From the NCBI GenBank assembly GCA_016206585.1, contig JACQRE010000101.1, forward strand, positions 1 through 7,468: a DNA stretch of 7,468 nt. Reading direction: 5' to 3'. Within the stretch, counting starts at the first letter, position 1. The number at the start of each line of letters is the position of its first letter. Made by a program: the position numbers and the translations under genes. The stretch comes from Candidatus Omnitrophota bacterium. Lineage in GTDB: Bacteria > Omnitrophota > Gorgyraeia > Aquiviventales > Aquiviventaceae. Of the stretch, positions 1 to 5,583 are shown one piece after another. The notes below the pieces were generated by a model, which worked only from the letters and a program-made list of their open reading frames with translations, searched no databases and was not told the origin of the DNA.

Positions 1-1306
1 CGCTGGAGGCCACCAGGAACGGCTCGATGCCCATGTCGATCAACCGGGTCAAGGAGCTTGGCGCATCGTTGGTGTGCAGCGTGGAGAAGACGAGGTGCCC
101 GGTGAGCGCGGCCTGGATCGCGATCTGGGCGGTCTCCTGGTCGCGGATCTCGCCCACCATGATCACGTCGGGGTCCTGCCGCAGGAAGGAGCGGAGCGCT
201 GAGGCGAACGTCACGTCCGCCTTCGGGTTCACCTGCACCTGGTTGACGCCCGGCAGCCGGTACTCCACCGGATCCTCGATCGTCAGGATGTTGCGCTCCA
301 CGGAGTTGATGAGGTGGAGTGCTGCGTAGAGCGTCGTGGTCTTGCCGGAGCCGGTGGGGCCGGTCACCAGGAAGATGCCGTGGGGGGCCCGGACGAGCCG
401 CTCCACCTGCCGCCGGGTGGCGTCGTCCAACCCGAGCTGCTCGAGCGAGAGCAGCGCATTGGCGGAATCGAGCAGGCGCATGACCGCCTTTTCGCCGAAC
501 TGGGTTGGCACGATCGACACGCGCAGGTCGATCTCGCTGGTCTCCATCTTGAGCCGGAAGCGGCCGTCCTGCGGCTTGCGCTTCTCGGCGATGTCCAGCT
601 GGGAGAGCACCTTGATCCGGGAGACGACCGCGGAGTGGAGGTGTGCCGGCGGGCCGTTGACCTCGCGCAGGACGCCGTCAATGCGCAAGCGCGTGCGCAG
701 GACGCCATCGCCCGGCTCGATGTGGATATCGCTGGCGCGCTCCTTGACCGCCTGCATGATGAGCAGGTTCACCAGCCGGATGACCGGGGCTTCGGCCGCG
801 GCTTCCTCATCCTTCTTCGGGAGGGCGGCTTCCTGGATCGCCTGGGCGACCTCCGCGATCGTGCCGGCGGCCCCGTAGTACTGGTCGATCGCCTGCCGGA
901 TGCCGCTCTCGCTGGCCACGACCGCCTTGATCTCGCACTTCGTCTTCAGGCGCAGCTCGTCGATCGCGAAGAAGTTGAGCGGATCGTCCATCGCGACCGT
1001 CAGGCTGTCGCCGATCTTGAAGACGGGCATGATCGTGTGCTTGCGCGCCAGCGGCTCCGGGACGAGCTGGATGACCTCCGGCTTGATCAGGTGATTGCTC
1101 AGATCAATGTGGGTGACGCCGGACTGGCTGGCGATGAGGGCGGTCAGGTCCTGCTCGGTCATCCACCCCTTCTGGAGGATGACCCGCTTGAGCGGGTACC
1201 CGGTCTTGGCCGCCTCCCCCTGGGCGCTCTGGAGCTGCTCGCGCGTCAGCGTGCCCTGCTCGAGCAGCAACTCGTGGAGCGGTTTGGTGTGCTTCACCGC
1301 CGGCAT
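1..1306 (-). CDS. pilB: PilB/GspE-family secretion ATPase, 3' end outside window
   Basis: Cytoplasmic hexameric ATPase that powers type IV pilus extension or type II secretion. 435 codons are visible from ATG 1306. Residues 9-61 form a tandem MshEN-type N-domain with exact 24-5-24 spacing, but its key Arg positions are Pro (P9, P38). RASDIHIEP lies near 190-198 and RIDGVLRE follows. Walker A is GPTGSGKTT with K322, Walker B is GEIRD at 385-389, and the His box is TLHTNDA at 409-415. About 125 C-terminal residues, including any tetracysteine zinc site, are missing beyond base 1. The start is supported by a GAGGGA ribosome-binding site that overlaps the stop codon of the upstream receiver gene (10-base gap), so the gene is the last visible member of the operon. 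PilB and GspE cannot be separated without the next genes; the symbol is provisional. PilT is less likely because the long N-domain is present. Confidence 0.93.
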   Translation of the reverse strand, partial: MPAVKHTKPLHELLLEQGTLTREQLQSAQGEAAKTGYPLKRVILQKGWMTEQDLTALIASQSGVTHIDLSNHLIKPEVIQLVPEPLARKHTIMPVFKIGDSLTVAMDDPLNFFAIDELRLKTKCEIKAVVASESGIRQAIDQYYGAAGTIAEVAQAIQEAALPKKDEEAAAEAPVIRLVNLLIMQAVKERASDIHIEPGDGVLRTRLRIDGVLREVNGPPAHLHSAVVSRIKVLSQLDIAEKRKPQDGRFRLKMETSEIDLRVSIVPTQFGEKAVMRLLDSANALLSLEQLGLDDATRRQVERLVRAPHGIFLVTGPTGSGKTTTLYAALHLINSVERNILTIEDPVEYRLPGVNQVQVNPKADVTFASALRSFLRQDPDVIMVGEIRDQETAQIAIQAALTGHLVFSTLHTNDAPSSLTRLIDMGIEPFLVASS

Positions 1307-1316
1307 GTCCGTTCCC

Positions 1317-1715
1317 TCACGATGCGGAGTTGTGCCTCGCCAGGCAGATGGCGATGCGTTCCTTCAACTGGGCCGGCTCGAAGGGCTTCACGATGTAGTC
1401 ATCCGCGCCGATGTCCAGCCCGGCCTTGATGTGGTCCGCCAGCCCCAGCGCCGTCAGGAAGATCACGGGGATGTGCTGCGTCTTGGGGTTGGACTTCAGG
1501 CGTGCGCAGACGTCGCGGCCCTTCATCGTCGGCATCATGATGTCCAGCAGCACGAGGTCCGGCACGTGCTCTTCGGCGACCCGCAGCCCTTCCTCGCCGC
1601 TGTCCGCCGTCAACGGCTCGTAGCCCCAGCTCTCCAGGCGGCGCGCGACGACGAGCAGGATGTCCTTCGTGTCGTCCACGATCAGGATCTTCTTGCGCGG
1701 TGTGTCAGCGCTCAT
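1317..1715 (-). CDS. Receiver-only response regulator (third in operon)
   Basis: 132 residues, a single CheY-like receiver with no output domain. Conserved residues are the acidic pair D14/D15, phosphoacceptor D58 (LLDIMMP), switch T88 (FLTA) and K110 (VKPF). All catalytic positions are present, so it should be phosphorylatable. It probably takes phosphate from the membrane kinase of the operon (inference) and acts by protein contact or in a phosphorelay. It is separated from the preceding receiver by 133 bases of structured sequence, and its ribosome-binding site (GAGG, 7 bases before ATG) lies inside a 17-base inverted-repeat arm. Its stop codon overlaps the ribosome-binding site of the ATPase gene, which suggests translational coupling to that gene. 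Its sequence is less like the other two receivers than they are like each other. Confidence 0.95.
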   Translation of the reverse strand: MSADTPRKKILIVDDTKDILLVVARRLESWGYEPLTADSGEEGLRVAEEHVPDLVLLDIMMPTMKGRDVCARLKSNPKTQHIPVIFLTALGLADHIKAGLDIGADDYIVKPFEPAQLKERIAICLARHNSAS

Positions 1716-1849
1716 CCCACCACCTCGCTGTTGGCCGGTGCCTGAATGGGCTGAAACCTCGGTCGCACCGGCCAGGGTTCGCCCGTGGCTTCTTGGACTG
1801 TCGTCTGCGAACCGTCCCGCTCAAGGCGGGACCAGCGAGGTGGTGGGAT
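1714..1849 (-). promoter_or_regulatory. Four-way-junction element masking a ribosome-binding site
   Basis: A perfect 17-base inverted repeat (1714-1730 with 1833-1849) encloses three perfect hairpins: 1732-1741/1765-1774 (10 bp), 1776-1782/1807-1813 (7 bp) and 1814-1820/1826-1832 (7 bp, 5-base loop). Only bases 1731 and 1775 are unpaired at the junction. On the transcribed strand the 5' arm begins in the stop codon of the upstream receiver gene (1849-2253). The 3' arm contains the GAGG ribosome-binding site and the first two bases of the start codon of the next receiver gene. A folded RNA would therefore block translation initiation, and a ribosome ending at the upstream stop could open the outer stem. 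I do not recognise it as a known RNA family. The rival reading is a dispersed palindromic repeat that settled exactly in the gap. No target-site duplication is visible and no U-tract follows, so a terminator is unlikely. Confidence 0.75.
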
Positions 1850-2253
1850 CATGTGGTGGTCCCTCCCGGTGGCTGAGCCGCTCCGGCGAGCAGCGAGCGG
1901 ATCTTGTCCAGCAGCTCCTGCGCCCGGAACGGCTTGCGCACGTAGGCGTTGGCGCCGCAGTCCATGCCGAGCTTCTCGTCCTTTTCCTGCGCCTTGGCGG
2001 TGAACAGCACGACGGGGATCTTCTGGTAGCGGGCGTCCTGTTTCAGCATCGTGCACACCTCGTAGCCGTTGAGCTTCGGCAGCATGAGGTCGAGGACGAT
2101 CAGATCGGGCTGTTCGGTCTGCGCCTTGTTCAGCCCCTCCTGGCCGTCCATGGCGATGACCACGTCGAACCCCTCCACCTCGAGCCGCTTGCCGACCATC
2201 TTGACGATGCTCGGCTCATCGTCCACCAGTAGGATGCGGTGCTTCTCAGCCAT
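1849..2253 (-). CDS. Receiver-only response regulator (second in operon)
   Basis: 134 residues, one CheY-like receiver. The active-site set is complete: D11/D12, phosphoacceptor D55 (VLDLMLP), T85 (LFTA) and K107 (RKPF). A short Gly/Pro/Thr-rich tail follows the last helix and carries no output domain. ATG 2253 overlaps the end of the preceding receiver gene by 8 bases. A very strong ribosome-binding site (GGAGGAGG) lies inside that gene, so the two are probably translationally coupled. It shares the (N/D)GYEVC block after the phosphorylation site with the first receiver, which points to a duplication. The likely phosphodonor is the operon's kinase (inference); the soluble kinase at 5584-6831 is an alternative. 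Confidence 0.95.
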   Translation of the reverse strand: MAEKHRILLVDDEPSIVKMVGKRLEVEGFDVVIAMDGQEGLNKAQTEQPDLIVLDLMLPKLNGYEVCTMLKQDARYQKIPVVLFTAKAQEKDEKLGMDCGANAYVRKPFRAQELLDKIRSLLAGAAQPPGGTTT

Positions 2254-2647
2254 GCGAATGCCCCTCCTCCTCGGCGATCAGCCGGTGAATTTTGTCCATC
2301 AACTCTTTCGTCCGGAACGGTTTCTTGATCCAGTCGTTGGCGCCGACCTCAATGCACTGGTCGGTGAGACGGGCGGCTTGCGCTTCCGAGGCGGTGAACA
2401 GGAGGATGGGGATGTGGGAGGTCGAAGACTTCGCTTTCAGGCGGCGGCACACCTCATAGCCATCGAGCCGGGGCAGCTTGATGTCAAGGAGGATGAGGTG
2501 AATGGGCAGCTCGGCATTGGCCCGTTCCACGGCGCGCTCGCCATCCGCGGCGTCCAGGACTTCGTAGCCCTCGTGCTCCAACCGCAGCTTCGTCACCTTC
2601 AGAACGTGGGCTTCGTCTTCCACCAGCAGCACGCGCCGCTTGCTCAT
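2246..2647 (-). CDS. Receiver-only response regulator (first in operon)
   Basis: 133 residues, one CheY-like receiver. Acidic residues are E10/D11, a tolerated variant of the usual DD pair. The phosphoacceptor is D55 (LLDIKLP), the switch Thr is T85 (LFTA) and the lysine is K109 (KKPF), with W106 three residues before it. The end is Glu- and His-rich. ATG 2647 overlaps the kinase stop by 4 bases (ATGA), with GAGGTG just upstream in the last kinase codons, so it is made together with the kinase and is its most likely direct partner. There is no DNA-binding domain, so output must be by protein interaction or phosphate transfer. Confidence 0.95.
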   Translation of the reverse strand: MSKRRVLLVEDEAHVLKVTKLRLEHEGYEVLDAADGERAVERANAELPIHLILLDIKLPRLDGYEVCRRLKAKSSTSHIPILLFTASEAQAARLTDQCIEVGANDWIKKPFRTKELMDKIHRLIAEEEGHSHG

Positions 2648-5001
2648 GGACGCACCTCATTGTAGCACACGCTCGCCAACCCTTGTTCGAGGTGTGTGGT
2701 GGCGGCCTGGAACAGCGCCTCCGCCTGCGACCCGTCATGGGGGGCCAGCGCGGCCCCAAAACGCAGCCGGTCGGCTCCCGGCACCGTGGCGCGCAGCCGC
2801 TTGACGATCGCCTGGACGCCTTCGGCGTTCACCGCGGCCATCACCACCACCCAGGACGGGGCGAGCGTCAGCACGACATCGCCGCGGTGCAGATGGTGGC
2901 GCACGTCGTGCGCCAGACGGTCGAACGTCTCCTGGCGCGCCGGAGGAGCCGCCTGGGCGCGAAGGAGCGCCTCCGTTTGGACGGCGATCAGCCCCACCCC
3001 ATGCCCCTCCTCGCCGGCCGCCGCCTCCTGCAACTCGCGGAAGCTCTCCGACAGCGCGAGCGCATCGGAGTAGACCGGCAGCCGGACGGTGAACGTCGTC
3101 CCCCGGTCGAGCTCTGAGGTGACCTCGATGCGGCCGCCGTGCAGCTCGACCAGCTCCTTACAGACGACGAGGCCCAGGCCGGTCCCCCGCGGGACACCCG
3201 CGCCCTGCTTCCCGACCTGGGAGAACTTCTGGAACAGCTTCGGCATCTCCTCCGGCGCGATGCCGGGCCCCGTATCCTCCACGGCGATCACCACCTGGCC
3301 TGCCGCCGGGGTGACGCGGAAGGTGATGGCGCCGTCGTCGGACGTGAACTTGATCGCGTTGGACAAGAGGTTCGTCAGCACCTGGATGATCCGGTTCGTG
3401 TCGGCAAAGACCGGCGGCACCTCTTTGGCATCAATCCGCACCGTGCGCCCGCCGACGATCGCCTGGTAGCTGCGCACCAGCGACTCGAGCAGCGTGCTGA
3501 CCTCGACCTTGGTGCGCGCCAGCCGCATGCGGCCCGCCTCGATCTTTGAGAGATCCAGCATGTTGTTGATGAGCTCGGTGAGCCGGTCGACGTCGCCGTC
3601 CATCGTCTTCAGGAAGTCCTGCTGGTCTGCGGTGGTCTGACCCAGCGCGCCGTCCAGCATGAGGCTCAACCCTTCTTTGACCGACGTCAGCGGCGTGCGC
3701 AGCTCGTGGCTGACCTTCGCCACGAACTCGTCCTTGAGCGCGGCCATCTCCCGCAGTTTGTCATTCGACGCCTGCAGGGTCTTGGCCTGCTCCTCGATGC
3801 GCCGCTTCGCGACTTCCAAGTCCTCGAGCAGGCTCTGCATGGCGGCTTCCCGGCGAACCAGATCGCGGTTGCGTTGATCGAGCGCCTGGTTCGCCTCAGC
3901 CAGCTCTTGCGTCCGCTTGATCACCAGCTGCTGCGTCTTCACTTCATGGCTGAGGATCGCCAGGACATAGGCGGTCATGATGACCGTCAGGAGGACGCCC
4001 AACATGAGGATGCTGACCGGCTGCCATGAAACCCGCCTCGTGAGCGCCTCCGGCCGGAGGGTGCATCGGAACATCCATGGTTGTCCGGCGAAGGTGAGCC
4101 GTTCTGAGACGATCACATCCGCTGAGGATCGTGCGGGTCCTTGGACGGGTCCCCAGGTGTCGGATGGAAAGCGGTACACGGCGTCAGGTCCATCCGCTGA
4201 AGGCATCTCAAGCTCGAAAGAGATGCCATGAAGTTCCACCTTCTCCAGGGCGCGCTGGACAAACCTCGAGACGCGAACGATGGCGGCCACGAAGCCCGCG
4301 AGGCCCTCGCGACGCTGCTCCAACGTGTCGGTGGGTGCGGTGTTCTGGTAGATCGGCAGAAAGACCACGACCCCATCGGGCGAATGGCCCTCCTGCACCA
4401 GCTTCACCTTCGGCGTGGCCCGGATGGCCCCGCTGTCGCGCGCGGCCATCATGACGGCGCGTCGAACCGGTTCTGACGCGAAATCAAATCCCAGCAGCAG
4501 TTCGTGGCCTTCATGCGGCTCCAGGTACGTGACCGGGAAGTACTCGGTCCGCTCGGCGGCGCTGACCATGACACCGGCGTCCAGCCACTCGAGGATCTGA
4601 AAATCGCTGAACCCTTCGGCGCGCACGGCGCTCTCCAGCGATGAGCGCCCGTGCCCTGTCACGCGGGGAGCCCACGCCAACGCCCCGATGCCGGAGAGAC
4701 GCTTGAGCAGCGGCGCCGTGAATGCGCGGAACTCCTTCCGCTCCACCTCGCGCGAGGCGCCGTAGAATATCCCGATGGACTGCATGGCGTCGGAGACGGC
4801 TGCGACTTCTTGGCGAAACTGGTGAGCGGTCTCCAAGGCGATCTTCCTGAACTGCTCCTCGCGAGCCTGACGCTCGCTCTCCTCCAGCATCCTGGAGACC
4901 CCAACGGCCAACCCCAGTCCAGCGGTGATCATCGCCACGGCCACGAGCCACCGCTGCGGGAACAGGAGCGGCGCGAGGTGAGACCAGGGGGCTCGTCTCA
5001 T
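2644..5001 (-). CDS. Membrane CHASE-domain histidine kinase with C-terminal GGDEF-like domain
   Basis: 785 residues. TM1 lies about 18-37. A periplasmic CHASE-type sensor domain spans about 85-250 (AWAPRV, YFPVTYLEP, LLGFDFASEPVRR and LPIY are typical), with further periplasmic sequence up to TM2 about 329-350. A long coiled coil follows (about 352-425). HisKA has phosphoacceptor H432 in SHELRTPL. HATPase_c runs about 533-643 with N-box N544/N548, DTGPGI at 576-581 and GTGLGL at 606-611. Residues about 666-775 look like a degenerate GGDEF fold: the signature aligns to APSWV at 714-718, and the inhibitory-site RxxD to HRGD at 705-708. Start ATG 5001 is chosen because it overlaps the helix-turn-helix stop (ATGA) and gives a clean TM1. 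The frame is open upstream to 5277, but that part shadows the other gene and the leader RNA. The CHASE ligand is unknown. The kinase fold is certain; the GGDEF-like call is moderate. Confidence 0.93.
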   Translation of the reverse strand: MRRAPWSHLAPLLFPQRWLVAVAMITAGLGLAVGVSRMLEESERQAREEQFRKIALETAHQFRQEVAAVSDAMQSIGIFYGASREVERKEFRAFTAPLLKRLSGIGALAWAPRVTGHGRSSLESAVRAEGFSDFQILEWLDAGVMVSAAERTEYFPVTYLEPHEGHELLLGFDFASEPVRRAVMMAARDSGAIRATPKVKLVQEGHSPDGVVVFLPIYQNTAPTDTLEQRREGLAGFVAAIVRVSRFVQRALEKVELHGISFELEMPSADGPDAVYRFPSDTWGPVQGPARSSADVIVSERLTFAGQPWMFRCTLRPEALTRRVSWQPVSILMLGVLLTVIMTAYVLAILSHEVKTQQLVIKRTQELAEANQALDQRNRDLVRREAAMQSLLEDLEVAKRRIEEQAKTLQASNDKLREMAALKDEFVAKVSHELRTPLTSVKEGLSLMLDGALGQTTADQQDFLKTMDGDVDRLTELINNMLDLSKIEAGRMRLARTKVEVSTLLESLVRSYQAIVGGRTVRIDAKEVPPVFADTNRIIQVLTNLLSNAIKFTSDDGAITFRVTPAAGQVVIAVEDTGPGIAPEEMPKLFQKFSQVGKQGAGVPRGTGLGLVVCKELVELHGGRIEVTSELDRGTTFTVRLPVYSDALALSESFRELQEAAAGEEGHGVGLIAVQTEALLRAQAAPPARQETFDRLAHDVRHHLHRGDVVLTLAPSWVVVMAAVNAEGVQAIVKRLRATVPGADRLRFGAALAPHDGSQAEALFQAATTHLEQGLASVCYNEVRP

Positions 5002-5201
5002 CCCATGCGCTCCCGGTCCGCGACCCATTGTTCCAGCCGGGTCTCGCTGAACCGCCACTGGTTGCCGATCTTGAACGCGGGCAGCTTGCCCCGCTGGACG
5101 AGGCGGTACACGGTCGTGGCGTTGACGCTGAAGCGCTGCGCCACCTCGTGGATGGTCAGATACGACTTGCGGGTTGTGGGCCCTGGATCTTTGGGCGGCA
5201 T
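4998..5201 (-). CDS. Excisionase-family (HTH_17, MerR-like) small DNA-binding protein
   Basis: 67 residues, almost entirely one winged helix-turn-helix of the excisionase/HTH_17 type. LTIHEVAQRFSVNATTVYRL (about 15-34) is the helix-turn-helix, RGKLPAFKIGNQWRF (about 37-51) the wing, and a helix around LEQWV follows. Family members bind DNA as excisionases or small transcription regulators. No integrase, phage gene or attachment site is nearby, so a regulatory role is more likely here. Start ATG 5201 has a strong AGGGGGAG site 6 bases upstream. The stop overlaps the kinase start (ATGA). It is the first gene after the riboswitch leader. Inferred targets include its own divergent promoter region, where a GCCAACC repeat array lies. 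Confidence 0.9.
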   Translation of the reverse strand: MPPKDPGPTTRKSYLTIHEVAQRFSVNATTVYRLVQRGKLPAFKIGNQWRFSETRLEQWVADRERMG

Positions 5202-5225
5202 GCGCGACTCCCCCTGAAACCGAAA

Positions 5226-5251
5226 GCGCCCGTTCCGGAGGGAACGGGCGC
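5226..5251 (-). terminator. Hairpin with U-rich tail, putative riboswitch expression platform
   Basis: A perfect 11-bp stem (GCGCCCGTTCC with GGAACGGGCGC) closes a 4-base loop. On the minus strand it is followed by TTTCGGTTT. It lies 10 bases after the riboswitch aptamer and just before the ribosome-binding site of the helix-turn-helix gene. The 5' arm GCGCCCG is also complementary to CGGGCGC inside the aptamer (5331-5337), so an alternative antiterminator pairing is possible. The U-tract is interrupted, so termination may be partial. Confidence 0.6.
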
Positions 5252-5260
5252 GCGTGTTCA

Positions 5261-5370
5261 GCTGGCAGCTCAGCCATCCGGTGCCTGGCTCGTCGCGAAG
5301 CGACGTGCCTGGCGCCGGACCTGTAGCTTTGCGCCCGGTCCTCTCAGACCGTTTGCCTTTATCAGCACCG
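5261..5370 (-). promoter_or_regulatory. GEMM-I (cyclic di-GMP-I) riboswitch aptamer
   Basis: Read on the minus strand, this leader carries the conserved parts of the GEMM-I class in order. These are AAAGGCAAAC (5360-5351); a hairpin CGGTCT-GAGA-GGACCG with a GNRA tetraloop (5351-5336); and CGCAAAGC (5333-5326). A long P3-like arm follows at 5278-5318: CCGGCGCC pairs with GGCACCGG, then CGTCGC-TTC-GCGACG, with two A-A mismatches. It ends with ATGGCTGAGCTGCC (5277-5264), resembling the conserved 3' part. Known members bind c-di-GMP, and some Geobacter variants bind cGAMP. The GG before CAAAC suggests the c-di-GMP-selective form (inference). The aptamer sits between the promoter and a terminator-like hairpin, in the leader of the kinase/receiver/ATPase operon. 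Exact ends and P1 pairing are approximate. Confidence 0.88.
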
Positions 5371-5406
5371 TGCGTTCAAAAAGAGCGGATGCGCAGAACT
5401 GTTGAA

Positions 5407-5436
5407 AGCATGCCCGATCCGTGCAACGCTTGTCAA
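5407..5436 (-). promoter_or_regulatory. Sigma70-like promoter of the riboswitch operon
   Basis: Minus-strand TTGACA (5436-5431) is a consensus -35. An 18-base spacer leads to CATGCT (5412-5407), a weak -10. Transcription would start near 5400, about 30 bases before the aptamer. A run of seven A residues (plus-strand T run 5449-5455) lies just upstream of the -35, where an UP element would sit. Confidence 0.6.
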
Positions 5437-5510
5437 GGTTGGCAACGGTTTTTTTCCTTTACCGATCAATCTCTAATTCTAGCCAACCCTCGCCAACCTT
5501 AGCAACCTCA
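5435..5510. repeat. GCCAACC repeat array, candidate shared operator
   Basis: GCCAACC occurs at 5482-5488 and 5492-5498, followed by GCAACC at 5502-5507, a 10-base period that places the copies on one face of the helix. An inverted copy, AAGGTTGGC (5435-5443), matches GCCAACCTT (5492-5500) perfectly and abuts the -35 of the minus-strand promoter. The array lies between the two divergent promoters, so a regulator bound here, possibly the helix-turn-helix product of 4998-5201, could loop DNA and act on both. The binding protein is unknown. Confidence 0.5.
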
Positions 5511-5521
5511 ACTGCGACATC

Positions 5522-5541
5522 GGCCACCCGTCGCCGGAACG
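5522..5541 (+). repeat. 20-base module, copy A
   Basis: GGCCACCCGTCGCCGGAACG lies just upstream of the -10 of the soluble kinase gene. An inverted near-copy (19 of 20) is at 6864-6883. The segment 5527-5546 (CCCGTCGCCGGAACGAGCGG) is repeated exactly at 6943-6962. Flanking bases can pair (CCA.CCCG with CGGG.AA.TGG), so this copy may form a hairpin. Confidence 0.6.
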
Positions 5542-5552
5542 AGCGGGAATGG

Positions 5553-5580
5553 TATATAATTGTAGACTGGTGACGGAGGG
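5553..5580 (+). promoter_or_regulatory. Extended -10 promoter and ribosome-binding site of soluble kinase gene
   Basis: TGGTATATAAT (5550-5560) offers an extended -10 (TGG then TATATA) or a consensus TATAAT at 5555-5560. No -35 match is seen at the right distance; that region is occupied by repeat copy A. Transcription would start about 5565-5567. GGAGG at 5575-5579 lies 4 bases before ATG 5584, giving a leader of fewer than 20 bases. Confidence 0.6.
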
Positions 5581-5583
5581 GGC

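Noticed and set aside
314..1429. 371-codon plus-strand open frame opposite the ATPase gene
   Set aside because: The minus strand encodes unmistakable Walker A, Walker B and His-box motifs; the plus-strand product is an Asp/Arg/Leu-rich shadow.
1714..1849. tRNA or tmRNA suggested by the cloverleaf-like fold
   Set aside because: The 17-bp closing stem, loop sizes and lack of a T-loop consensus, anticodon arm or CCA end do not fit tRNA or tmRNA.
1712..2056. Minus-strand 114-codon frame crossing the inverted-repeat element
   Set aside because: It overlaps a well-supported receiver gene in another frame and its end merely reads through the palindromic element; no ribosome-binding site or domain.
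5002..5277. Extended start of the membrane kinase giving 877 residues
   Set aside because: The extra 92 residues are low-complexity Arg/Pro/Ala, overlap the helix-turn-helix gene in another frame and run into the riboswitch and terminator hairpin. ATG 5001 overlaps the upstream stop in the usual ATGA way.
5278..5318. Long hairpin considered as an independent REP element or terminator
   Set aside because: It is better explained as the P3-like arm of the GEMM-I aptamer, being correctly placed between CGCAAAGC and the ATGGC end.
5482..5507. CRISPR-like short repeats
   Set aside because: The units are only 10 bases apart with no unique spacers; they fit an operator array instead.
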